From Sphagnum compactum (taxonomy: Eukaryota > Bryophyta > Sphagnopsida > Sphagnales), in NCBI GenBank assembly GCA_965153455.1, contig OZ234493.1:14436213-14500212 (forward strand): 64,000 bases of DNA, written 5' to 3'. Shown one piece after another: positions 22,827-34,530 of this stretch. The stretch's first letter is position 1. Each line of letters begins with the position of its first letter. Position numbers and translations under genes: made by a program. The notes under the pieces were generated by a model, which had not been told where the DNA came from, searched no databases, and saw only the letters and a list, made by a program, of their open reading frames with translations.

Positions 22827-25518
22827 TCACACTTCAAGCTGAGAATTTTGCATTTGGTTTGACACTGAATCTTCATTGGCACTCACAACTGTGGTTGCTC
22901 CAGCTGCAGAGGATGGACTCTCCAATACGGCTTGATTCTGGACATTTGGCTCACTACCTTGTAACTCACTGGGAGTCAAGCCTTGTGTATGTCTGTAGGC
23001 ATCTCCACCTCTGGGTGAAGAGACAGACTCAGAACCTTCAGCCAGATTGCAGAGAGATGACCTTGTCATGGCGGGAGTTGCTGAGAGTTTCAACAATGGG
23101 TTTTTATGACTGCTGGTTAGTCTGCTTGCGCAATTCTCAAACTCCTCCTCTCTGTTGATGATATGGTGCCCACAAGGCAGCACCCAGTGATTGCCACATG
23201 AACCCTGAGGACTCCTCCTACATGGAGACATTGGCCTCCGAGAAGCTCCAAGTTGAATCCATGTCCTTGATGACATCCAGGAATTGCACTGACCTACGGC
23301 ACTTAAACATGAAGCATTATGTTCCCTCATGGCAGCATTGTCGAGTTCCATTGGTATGACTTGATTTGTTGATGGGGATGATGCATTCTCCAACTTGCAT
23401 TCCCGAAAGGGCATCTCAAATTCTACTTCATTGCCATCAGATGTGAGGGGGTTTGGAAGGGGCTTGTGCAATGCAAAGAAACCTGCAGGGGGTTCAGTGA
23501 TTGCAGTTTCCATGCCCAGGACTTGGGCACTGTGAGCTTCAACTGTAGCTCCCTCCCTTTCAAGCTTTGTCAGTTTTGAGCACATTGCTTTGTCTTCACC
23601 CTGAGAGAGGCCCCTGTAAACTCTTCGAGCAGAAACCCCAGGTCTGGGTCGCTGCTGAGTGCTGACCATGTTTCTTTGCACCACCCTCGTGAAACCATTG
23701 AATGTTGAGAACGAGATTTTCCTACTGATTTCCTTGAGTTCCTCAACAACATCAGACATGTGTGGAGGGTTTTCACGAGATGAACGCACACATTTGATGG
23801 CCAGGTTTATCAGCTGCTTGAGTGGCTTGAAACTTACAGGAAGACTCAACTTCTTGTCACACACCTCAACATAGGCACCTTGACTTACAAGGGGCAACAC
23901 CCAATCTAAAATGCTGGGGGGTTCACAGGCCAAGTCAATTGCATGCCGTCCACTAACAATTTCAAAAAGCAGAATCCCAAAACTGAACACATCAGTTTTG
24001 GTGCTCAAGTCTGAAGGGGTCTCATACTCAGGGTCTAGATAACCCATGGTACCTGCAGGGGGTGTCGATGTCTTGAGCACATCTTCAATGTGGCCACGAA
24101 GAGCGAGGCCAAAATCCCCAAGTTTGGCATTCCACTTCTCATCAATCATCACATTCGAGGATTTGATGTCACGGTGGATGACTGGAGGGGATGCTGAATG
24201 GAGTCTCAGTATTCCTTTGGCTGTTTGCAATGCTAACTGGATGCGCATAAACCAGTTAATAGGTGGGATGCTGTTATGAAGACTGTCATGTAGTGTTCCA
24301 TTGGCCATGAACTCCACCACCAGGATCTTCTCAATCGAATCACAACTATACCCCAACAGGTTCACCACATGATCACCTCCTCCAAGCTTTGACAATATCT
24401 CAAGTTCATTGTCAAAAGAAGTCTCGTCTTGCAGGAGCTGCCGAGCATAAGTCGGTCGCTTCACTGCAACAAGCTTGCCATTCTGTAGGACACCCTTATA
24501 TACACATCCATGACTGCCCTTACCTAACAATCTCTCTGCTGCGAACCCCCTTGTTGCCTTCTCCAAATCCTTCACACAAACACACAAAACCCCAAAAATT
24601 CAATCAGCAAAGAAAAGAAAAAAAACCCATCCACCAAAACCAAATGGTGTGTGCAGTGTGCACCACCCTCTACATGATGACACATTTGTAGATAGATAGA
24701 TAGTCCACTGCATCTCCAAGCTGCTGGTCTCATTAGTACATCAAGTAGTAACTGATCTCAAATACAAGAGACCTTCTCAATTATTTCACAAAAGGAAGCA
24801 TGTGGATGTGGACTTAATCTGTCAGGGTTCTAAAAATCCAATGGCAAATCCAGTTACTCACAGTGTGCTGTGATCACAGCAACCTAATGGAAAGCTACTG
24901 ACAAAGGGCCTTGTTTCTTGCTGCAAGTGTGGTGAAAATACGTAATTAATCATATTATGAGCTCTGGGAACACACTGTGTTCTCATGATTTTTTAGTATA
25001 GATGTCATTTTATAGTGAGTCACAGTTTGACTCGAAGTTCTCACAGCTCCTGCAATTGGCCAATGCTTGACTTGTAGAGCTATGAGATGACTGTGAGGAC
25101 AACTAGTTGGAAAAACATAATGGAAAGCTACTGTGATCACAGAATCCGTGTTTACAGCAGCCTAATGGATAGATGTCCTGTCAGATGGAAAACTGCCAAC
25201 TACTTTCTCCTGAGTATTCATTCTTCGAACAACTGAGCAAGAAGTGGAATGAGAGAGACAGACAAACACACATACAGAGTCTATTGGTGATCTGCAGTAA
25301 CGTGGTGTTGGTAGAGAGCATAAAAGATCTAGTGGGAACATTGGGCTTGCACAGAGACAAGGGTGAAGAAATGGATGCCAACAAATTGAGGAAAAAAGAA
25401 AGGTTTTTACCTCATACTTGAAGATTCGTGGGTGTGCAGGTCTGTGTCGCTTGTGCTTCAGGTGTGCATTTTCGCGTGTCCCTGTTGCAGCTTCTGTCCG
25501 ACATGACAAATACCCCAT
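22827..25518 (-). CDS. Receptor-like cytoplasmic Ser/Thr kinase with long C-terminal tail
   Basis: Two exons, 25518-25411 and 24569-22827, with an 841-bp GT-AG intron (TATGAG|gtaaaa, gtgaag|GAT, phase 0), encode 616 aa. Exon 1 gives MGYLSC and then a basic stretch to FKYE. The splice restores FKYEDLEKATRGF, the usual start of the domain in plant RLCKs. Kinase landmarks are GKGSHG (52-57), VAVK Lys73, Glu91, HRDIKSSN (His169), DFG (189-191) and GYLDPEY. The domain ends near residue 325. The best remembered match is the Arabidopsis At3g51990/At5g23170 group, including the MGYLSC start. Gly2 and Cys6 suggest N-myristoylation and palmitoylation, hence a plasma-membrane location (inference). There is no signal peptide or transmembrane segment. 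The tail of about 290 residues, rich in Ser, Pro, Asn and Gln, is not present in the roughly 340-360-aa Arabidopsis proteins. All catalytic residues are present, so an active kinase is likely. Ligand and substrates are unknown. Confidence 0.93.
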
Positions 25519-26312
25519 GACTCTTCAATGGGTTTGTGGACTCGACAATCACCACTACGGGCTCACTACTACTGCAGCAGCAGCAGCTCACCAATGCTCT
25601 TCACAACATCATCACCCTGAGTGACGGTTTTTTCAACCCCTCCTCGCATCCACGCGCCAGGGTGGGGAGCACTCTCGCAGGCGCTGGACAACTGCATTGG
25701 AATGAATGAGCTGAATGTGACAGAATTATTGCTACTGATAATCAACCAGAGCTTTGATGGAGGAAACTACTATTACAACGGCTTTTGTGAAATTCAAGAG
25801 CTGAAGACTCTCAGCCTGCGCTTCGTCGGCAACGACTCTGTGGCATCAAAGCGATGCAACAGAAATTCATTACAATAGCACAAAAGAAAGCTAGCTCCGC
25901 CACTGCTGTAAGTAGATTGGATCCCAAATCCAAAGGTATCTTGGGAATCCTGGAAATGGGCGTCTCAACCACGAGGCTACCTCACTCACTCACTGCTTTC
26001 AAAAACCCAGAAGATCGCGGGGGAAAAACAAACAAACCCAAAGAAGAAGAAAAAAAGGGGGGCTACGAAAGATGGAGTGGCAGAAAAGCCCGCAAAACCA
26101 TAAACCTTGTCACAAGAGGATGCCAAACAATGGGGAGAGGGAGGGAGGGAACCAAACCCAACAACAAGACCAAAACTGCGAAACGAGAATGGGCAGAATG
26201 CAGCACGTCATAGCACGACCACCCGCATACGAAAAAAAGGCACCAGTTGTTGACGACTTCCGTGGTGAAGCATCATCACACGCAGAGACTGAAGAATCTA
26301 GCAAGCTTTGAA

Positions 26313-26383
26313 ACAAGGAAAAAGAGAGAGAAGCAGAGAGAGAAAATGTTGAAGCAACAATGATCCTCAAGCTCTTATATTAA
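26313..26383 (-). promoter_or_regulatory. Candidate core promoter of the kinase gene (TATA-like box and Y patch)
   Basis: On the minus strand TTTTAATATAAGAG (about 26372-26385) resembles a TATA box. About 30 bp downstream is a CT-rich run (TTTTCTCTCTCTGCTTCTCT, 26316-26346) of the pyrimidine-patch type common at plant start sites. This would give a 5' leader of about 0.8 kb before the ATG at 25518. The leader region has a higher GC content than its surroundings. No transcript evidence. Confidence 0.35.
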
Positions 26384-26941
26384 AATGATCCAAATGACAC
26401 TGAGAAATACTCAAAAATACCTCGCAGTCTAAAACAACAGGAGGGGAAAAAAAAAAACACTCGCCACCAAAAACTCCGGCAGCCCACAAACTGATCACTA
26501 CACACAAAGTAAGACGAGTCCCCCGCGCCCCCGTCCCCGCAAACAAAAACGCTAAGCCCAAAAACAAAAACAAACTCTTTGAGAACAGACAAGAGAGAGA
26601 GTCACCTCAAAAAACACACCCAAGACTGGATTTGTACCAAATAAAAATGAGAACTCCAGAAATCACGGAAGCAGTAGTGCGATCGATTACGACGACAACA
26701 ACAAACAAACTATCAATTTTCTCGAACATGAAGATTTTTTGTTCCCCTTTTTTTTTTTTGGCGACACAAAAGAGTGCGCAAAACCATCGATGCGCATATT
26801 GCGAGCATTTCCGCGGCAACGCAAAAAATACGAAGGAAAGAGACCGACGGGAAGGAGCTTAGCAGCATCCAGCGGACGGTAGTTCACAAGCACACAAGAA
26901 AACCCATTGTATGGACGACGACCTTTGGTCGGTCGCACTAC

Positions 26942-26970
26942 TCCCCTCCCCACCCCACCCCACCCCACCC
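26942..26970 (-). repeat. (GGGGT)n tract, G-quadruplex candidate upstream of the kinase
   Basis: The minus (kinase-sense) strand reads GGGTGGGGTGGGGTGGGGTG and on to GGGGAGGGG: six G runs of three or four with one-base spacers. It sits about 560 bp upstream of the TATA-like element. Confidence 0.7.
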
Positions 26971-27025
26971 ATCATTTTTCCCTGGGATCCCTATTTTAGC
27001 ATTTAGCTACCTATTATTTAATTAG

Positions 27026-27934
27026 GTACCTATATATAGGTGCCTATGGCTAGGTTTGGTGGTAGTACCTAGCCTAATCAAAAGACATGATGTCCCTATA
27101 ACTTTTGACACGCTCATGAAGTTCCCTCTCCATTTGGCGCGCTCTTCAGGGCCTTTGAAAATCATCATTTCTCAAGCACTACTTACATGATACCAACCAA
27201 ACTTGTGTAGGTAGGTAGGTAGGTATTAATGTGTAAAGAGCTGCTCTGATTTTTTTATTTTTTTATTTTTTTGAAAATCCCAAGGTATCACTAAGTAGGC
27301 TAGGCTAGCCTCTCATGGGGAAAAAAACAAAAAAATTGTTTTGCATTTCAAAAAACTGGAATATATGTCCATCAGAGAAGGCAATCCATTTTCAAAATGC
27401 TGCCCAATCACTGGATTGGAAAAAAGAAAAAGAAAAAAAAAGGTTTTACATTTCAAATAACCATTTTCAAAATGTTGCCCAAGCAATGGAGGAAATAATA
27501 TGCTGGGGGCAATATGCTCTCCAATTACACTAAAGTAATCATTGTAGGTCTTTCAATGTATATTTCACACCAAAAATTAAGTTCTTTGATAAATGCCCTT
27601 GCTAGCATGTTTGTAAGCTCGAAAGGCCAAATGCCACACACCCATCCATCATGGGTACTTGCAAGCTATGTTGATTGTATAAAGGAACCACACCACATCT
27701 GATTTCTATTTTCTTACCAAAAAAATTGGGTGTAGGATTTTTTGCACTGAGATTGAATTCAATTATATGTACATATATATATATATATATACACCTCCCC
27801 CCCCCCCCCCTTTTCGTCCCCTTTTGGGGTTGTTTTTCCTTGCAATGAATTCTTTTCATTTGTGCCAAAAATTATATATAATAAAAATAATTATATGTAA
27901 TTAAGGTTATATATATATATATATATATATTTGT
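27026..27934. other. Intergenic DNA with simple repeats
   Basis: Contains a short local duplication (CCATTTTCAAAATG followed by TGCCCAA near 27390 and 27462), T-rich runs, a (TA)n tract near 27770-27790 followed by a C12-14 run, and another (TA)n near 27908-27930. No gene recognised. Confidence 0.5.
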
Positions 27935-27941
27935 GTGTGTA

Positions 27942-28064
27942 GGGTAAAGCCCTAGGGTGGGGGCATTCCCAACATAATAAGGGGCCTAGGATGAGAGGAT
28001 GGTAGCCAAGTCCAGCCTGCAATTTGGGAATGCCATGCCACCCAGGGGCTTTAACCCATAGTAA
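27942..28064. mobile_element. Small foldback MITE, TIR GGTAAAGCCC..., copy 1
   Basis: Left end GGTAAAGCCCTAGGGTGGGG pairs with right end CACCCAGGGGCTTTAACCC (reverse complement GGGTTAAAGCCCCTGGGTG). The element is about 123 bp and is related to 51230-51342. It has no coding capacity. Confidence 0.65.
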
Positions 28065-29506
28065 AGGAGGACCCAAAAGGGCTTTCATGATGGTAAAGAG
28101 CTCCTCTGATTTTCTCTAGTGTATGTACATAGAGAGCCCCCCCTTGTAGTAGAGTGTAAAAAATCTCCTGGCTTTTTGAAAATGGCTCCTGCCAGCATTC
28201 TGTTTTTGTAAAGCCTGACATCTTTTATATATATTTTTCTCGAGTGATATGTGCTTGGGCATTATGCGCAACCAAAAGTGAGGTTGCTCTTCATGCTCAA
28301 TAAAGCACCATGGGCAAAGGCATTACTGAAATTGGGTAGCACTCCGTTGTCACCTTGCATGGGCCCTTATTTTGGTAATGACCTCGCCTTTGTGCTTTTT
28401 ACCTTGCACCTAAACATGCCTATATTACTACCTTACCCTGAGGTCAGTTCGGTTTCATCATTAAATAAACCTCAAAATAGTGAAATGAAAATTTGTGAAA
28501 ATGTGAAGTTGAAGTGTTGAAAAATCATCATAATTATCATAGGCTATACTCTGAATAATTTCACTACTCATACATAAATCACAATATTATAGTAGATGAT
28601 GGAAAAAATTATAATTTCAAAATTTAATAAAAAGAATTCATTTTTTGAAAAAATAATAATTATTCATTTTTGTCAATGTGGAAACTAACCAACCCTAGGC
28701 TACTAGGGTAGTTGTAAGAGGGGGGAGGGGAGAATTATGTCACTTGCTCCTTCCTAAGGAGTATAGGTAATATCCCTCTTCTTTTCTATGAGGGAAATTG
28801 AGGGAAATCAGGTGCCCTCCGAACACACTTGAAATTTCTCAACTGCCTGACATGATAGGTTAACGGCCGAGGAGTTGGGTGTTCCCCAAAGAAGCGGCCA
28901 TCTGACCCCCATAAACTTGTGAGCTGCTTTTTTTCCCCTTATTTGGGTCAGACCCAAATGGGCCATATTTCCTCTTCAAAATTAGAAATACTTGTGTCAC
29001 AGTTTCACAGAGAGCTCCTGACAAGAAATCTCACTCCAACAAATTTTATCACAATAGAATACCTCACAAAACACCACGTGAAGTGTGCATGTAAGACTAC
29101 GGTGTGCATGTAAGACTATGGTTCATGGGGAGGCCATTAATTGTGAGATTGAATGAAAGAAAAAAATTGAGATTATATTCTGTTTTCTGCAGTCAAATTT
29201 AATCAAAATGCAATAAAAAGTCCTTTTTAAGTCATTCTAAAAAATGCCAGCAAATTTTGTTTTTTCTTGATTTTTTGTGTGTGCTTATTTTTTGTGTGTG
29301 CCGAAATTCCATATCTCATCTGTACAAAAGACAACCCTCCAGTTTCACTGACTTCTGCTCTCTCATCCAAACTTACATTCTCTCTGTGTGCACTCAGAAT
29401 TGTTCAAATCACAATTTGTTTGGACAAACCGACAAGGACCCTTGTCCTATAATGAATCAGCCAGCCATGCCATCTTGATTGTCATGATGAAATTTTCTCA
29501 TGTATA
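28065..29506. other. Intergenic DNA, no gene recognised
   Basis: The open frames here have no motif. There is a short direct repeat of GTGTGCATGTAAGACTA at about 29082-29119. Nothing else was recognised. Confidence 0.45.
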
Positions 29507-29653
29507 AATTGTCATTCACGAGAGTTTCCGTCCTTCACCCTGAGGTTTCGAGGGTCAATGGCTCTCCAAAAGGCTTTATTCGTGCATAATTGTCATTCAG
29601 AAGAGATTCTGCCCTTCATCCTAAGCTTCTCAGGGTCAGTGAACTCATCTTCC
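29507..29653 (+). repeat. Diverged tandem duplication, 81-bp period
   Basis: AATTGTCATTCACGAGAG (from 29507) and AATTGTCATTCAGAAGAG (from 29588) begin two blocks of about 60 bp that stay similar through CTTCAYCCT and AGGGTCARTG to their ends. They are one old duplication. Confidence 0.6.
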
Positions 29654-32600
29654 AAATGCAGGCAACTTGCACATCCAACATTCCTGAGGTCTAGGAAATA
29701 ATAATCAACAAAGTTGCTAATGATGTAGCGGAATCCTTTTCAAATGCCAATTATGGCAATATTCTCTCCCAATTGCCGAAAATCATGTGTTTGTTTACTT
29801 ATTGTGTTAACATGTGTTAAATCCCAAGCACTCAGGGTAGATTCATTTGGAAAATCTTCCATTTTTTAAATTACTTGGGTAACATAAATCATGTGGGTTG
29901 CTTGACATTGGTTGCTTGCTCCTTGATCCATCACTAGTATTTTTCTCTCTTTAATTTGTGTGCGTGTGTTTTGCTTTCACAGCTTTCCATAGTTGAAAAG
30001 AGTGATTAAAAGTGAGGAACTTTGTGGGATGGCAAGCTGTTGTGCATTTCAATTTTGCCTTTTATGAAACTTTCAGGAGCCAAAGTTTTAAAGAGGATGA
30101 TAGATGGGTGGTGGCACTGGAGGGATGATAGGCTACAAGTTTGACTTTGTAACTTTGATGAGATTTTAGATTGGCTTGATTGCATCATCATAGTACCCAC
30201 AAATGTGATGTTTTGGGGATAGGAGTCAGGACTCTCCAAGTAGTAGTAGTAGTAGTAGTAGTACCTTGTAAATTCTCGAAACCAGTGTAGGTATGTGATG
30301 TAACTTATGATCCACAAGCAGGGCTGGTGGCAGGTGCTGAAGAAGTTTCAGAGAAAGTTTTGGAATTCATTATTGCTGTTGGGGCTCCTGATTCCTCTGA
30401 TCCTGATCAGTGATGATGAGTGGGTCTCAAGGTTTTGGGTTTTTTCAAGGGTAACAATAATACTAACAATTATGATAATCTTGTAATCAACACTAGGTAT
30501 TCTCAAGCCCAAATTATTATACCCAAGTTTGTGTCATGTGTTATTTTTTGATCCATTTCATGCATGAGCTTATAGATTGTTTTTTTTTCTAAAAAACAAA
30601 ATTGGGGGAGGGGGGAGGAGGGGGGAGCACAAGTGAAGAAGCACTTTGTTGCATGGAGAAAATGGAACAACAAACCCGGGATAGCAAGGCAAACATCATC
30701 ACAACAAGCAATGGGGAAGGAAAGCTTACTAATTAATGAAACTACTATGCCCAGGCAGTAGCACCATGTAATTTTCAGCCCATCCAATGAACAAGGGGCA
30801 AAGTGGTTGTCCTATTGCTTGCCAAAATCTTGTCTCAAGCTAATCTAGAATGGAGTCCAAATGAACCTCTTTATGTGCTGGAATGCTCATACAGCTATCA
30901 CTAAATACTCTTTGATTTCTACTAATCCATGTTGTCCAAAGTGTGTGACTCGCCCTAAGGCACCATATCCAGCTTCCCCACTTTCATAAAACCTCTGACC
31001 CTCTAGTTTCATCCACCTTGGTGAGTTGATTTTGCTCCTGAATAAGTAAGTATATATGTCAGCCAGTTTTTGTTGTAACTTGCTCTAAATTAAGTAAAAT
31101 GTGGGCTTTGTTTGAGATTGCGATATTTACACACCAAAAGTGCATTTTCTTCATGTGTCCAAAGCTAGTTTTGGGAGAATTGCACAAAAGTGCACCATGT
31201 TCTTGACTCAAACTTGTGGCTGCAATGGTAACGTTTATACTCGTTTTGGTGTGACACTTGTTCCTAATGGCCAAGGACTTCTAGTTTCCTTTGCATCCAG
31301 GTGGGGGAGGGTAGGTTTGCCATACCTTAATTTGGGATGGCCAGCTGCCCATGCTGAATTTGGGTTAGAGCCTCCCCTTGCCTGCCTCCCTAATAAACTA
31401 CACGAGTAAAAAAGACAAGTACTTAAAGAAGAAAGAGTCATGACCTTTGTGAGCTCCGTGGAGAAACCAAGTCACAAAAAGTGCCAAAAGCAAAGCAAAA
31501 GGGGCGAAAAACAGTCCGTTCGAGCTAACAATGGCAGGCATTCTTCAAAAGGCTGAAGGAAATTTGGGCACAACAAACCTTTTAAAACAAACCATCTATT
31601 GGTCTACAAACATCCACATTCTTCAATCTCCAAAACACCATCAACCATCATCGGGTACCAAAGTGTGGGCCATCCGGAATTGGAACCCAAAAAACCAAAT
31701 CGCCTTGGTTGAACCCGTACAAAGAGATGTAAATACATATTTACATGGTGGGCCTTTGTTGTCTTGGGTGATGAACCTGTACAAACTAGAAACATGAGCC
31801 ACCAAAAAATTTGATTCCAAGCCTCTCTCTCTTCATGTCTTCATAGGGAGTTTCAATCACCATCCACATCATCATCCCACTAGCCCCCAAAAAATTGGGT
31901 GCCTAATAGAATGTGAAGAAGAGAACTTGGTCTTGATTCATGGTTTGCATCTGAAGAAAAGATTTTTGGATTTTTTTTTTTTTAATTCAGAATTTTTGCA
32001 TGTCTATATGTACCAAGACAAATGTTTTGTGAGTTTTCCACAGACCATTTTGAGATGGAATGGATAAAATTTTATGTTTTGATGGATGAAAAATGCTGAA
32101 ATTTAGATGATGTGCTTTCAAGTTCCAAGCATATCTTGAGGAAGCAAATAAGGAGAACTATGAAGACAAGTGCAAAACATGGAAACGTCTCCCCCATTAC
32201 TAGGTGCACATTGGACATCCATTGTAGTGAAAGTATAAATTTGGAGACAAGTTTTTGTAAAATAATATCTCTCTTGGACATGAAGGACCTATATGATGCA
32301 TAGATAAAATAATTTCTATGTTTCGCACCCTCTTCCCCCTTTGTTATTGCATTTTGCATGGTATCATAACAATGTTAAGAACATGTTCAACCTTATTGAA
32401 TTAGAAGCAATTGATGAGGAAGGATAGTGGATTTTGTAGAGGCAGAAAGGGTAAAGTGATGTAGCAAGTGATGATATAAGTTATTTTCACGCTCAAATGT
32501 ATGATATAATTGTATAGACGACCCTTCTATACAATAATCTTTGGAACTTCAAAATAAAAAAGTAAGATTTACTAAATTTTTAATGTTGCAGATGGTCAAG

Positions 32601-34530
32601 GATAGTTTTTTTTCTTTTTCAATTTTTTGATTAGAGAAAAGTGGCAAAATTTTGCTGAAAAACACAATTTGTAGTCTAAAACCTTTTTCTTCTTTTTTTT
32701 CCATTTTAAAGATCCAAAATAGCAAAAATCACAAAGGTACCCAAGTTGACCCTTCACTTGCTCCCTATTACTAGTGATGATTTCATCATTAGAAGTAACA
32801 TCATCCATTCACATTACAAATATACATATCAAGTTTTTTCTTTAGAAGAGTTGACAAATGAATAGAATTGATATTTTGCATTAACCAAAAGAATAACATA
32901 CTAATACTTATTTGCTCGCTCATTATTATTACAATGAATGTCCTCTTAATGTTATTACAATGTCTACATTTGTTGTTAATTTGCCTCAAAGAATATGCCC
33001 AAGTTGACACCATCCAACATAATAACCAAGTACGCACAAATGGTGTGTGATAGTGTAAGGTCTAGTATGAATAATTTAATGAGGTTTTAATTTTTGTCCT
33101 CAGAAAAATATCCTGAACAATTTATATATCAAGAAAGGTGTTTGTTTGTTTTGTTTGGATGTGACCACGTTATAACCCTTCTAAATTGTGGGGGCCCCCT
33201 TACGGCCCTCCCCTTTGGTACCATACTATTGTAAAGCTCTTGACAAGGCAATGTGCACATTGCTTGTTTCACAATTTTCGAATCAATGGAGCAAAAGTTA
33301 TTAAATTTAAAATAATAATTTTCATCTCCAAAAATTACTTAATTTTGTAAAAGAAATTCACAAAGAATTCTGTAGTTGATCCCACTTTGGCAGAAATAGT
33401 ACTGAGATGCATGGCCTTATAGGAGGCTTAACATGCTTGGGCCAACAACAAGGGGGCCACTAGTACCAAATTCCAACAAGAGAAGAAGAGTCAATCAAGT
33501 TTATTTTTTAAAAAAAACTAGCTTGAATAATCATTTAATTGCTACCAAAGCAATTTACTTAATGATGAGGCCACACTTCAACTATTGTGTCCATTACCCA
33601 TGTCATCATATATCAAGACTTTGTTAATTCAATCAATGGTCAATAAATCTAACTTTTGATATCCACAATTGAGAAATTAAGTGATGGTTAAGAGGTAATG
33701 GTACCTCAAATCAACAACCTTCTATGGAAATGTCAAGTGGGAATTTAATTTCTTAGAGTCAAACCCTAGAAACATTGAGATTGTCAAGTGACATTTAAAA
33801 TGTGGTAGAATAATCTTCACGCATTTACAAGATTGTTAATGGGATTGAGTGACTAGCCAGCTATTTCTAACTCATCTTTTTGTAGAAGTTACCCATATCA
33901 CACATACCACTAGACACGATTCCAACAAAGGTCGATACGTAGTGAAACAAATTGCTTGGATTAGTGCATTCTAGGTAATGTATATGAGTCTATGCAAATC
34001 ACAACAATTGGTGGTATATATGTCTTGTTACTTTCATTAATTATTATTAAAAGTATACATTTGCAAATTTTTAGGGTCCTAGGTCTGAGTTCTTAGGTTT
34101 TAGGTCTTAGCTCTAAGATTTTATATATAAAGGCATCTTCAATGGTAACACTAAAATGGTCTTTACACAAACACATTGTGTTGTTCCCTATTGTTATTCT
34201 TGGGAAAGTATTGGGGAACATTTTGGAAATCCATTGGAAAATGAAGAAAACTTGATGTAAATATAATGGGAATCTTTTGGGAACTTGGTGAAATCGGTGG
34301 GAAAACATTGATAACGTCAAAGTTCAAAAATTCAAAAATCAATTTTGGGATCATCTTCAAGAACAAGTAGGGAATCAACCTTGGCCTAAACCTAAAACTA
34401 AAATATTTATAAAGGTTGGACCCATCAAACTTGAAACCATTAATCAAAAGATTTTGACATGGCCTTGGAACTAATGGGTTTTAATTTTTGAAAATATTCC
34501 TTAGACTTAAAATTCGAAGTTTTTCATTTT
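29654..34530. other. Intergenic DNA with simple repeats
   Basis: A (TAG)8 tract lies at about 30239-30262 and a G-rich purine run at about 30603-30627 (candidate G-quadruplex). Frames such as 31140-31409, 31531-31797, 32072-32359 and 34093-34447 carry no recognisable motif. I could not identify a gene on either strand. Confidence 0.45.

Noticed and set aside
22805-23158. Plus-strand frame of 117 codons over the kinase tail
   Set aside because: It is antisense to the intact kinase exon and is a shadow frame.
24570-24587. Start of the kinase protein at the exon-2 open frame (extra six codons, VCVCVK-like)
   Set aside because: These codons are the intron's pyrimidine/TG-rich end before the acceptor. 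Exon 1 gives the homologous N-terminus.
25418-26370. Several frames of 60-119 codons around the kinase first exon
   Set aside because: They fall in the leader or on the opposite strand, and none has a recognisable motif.
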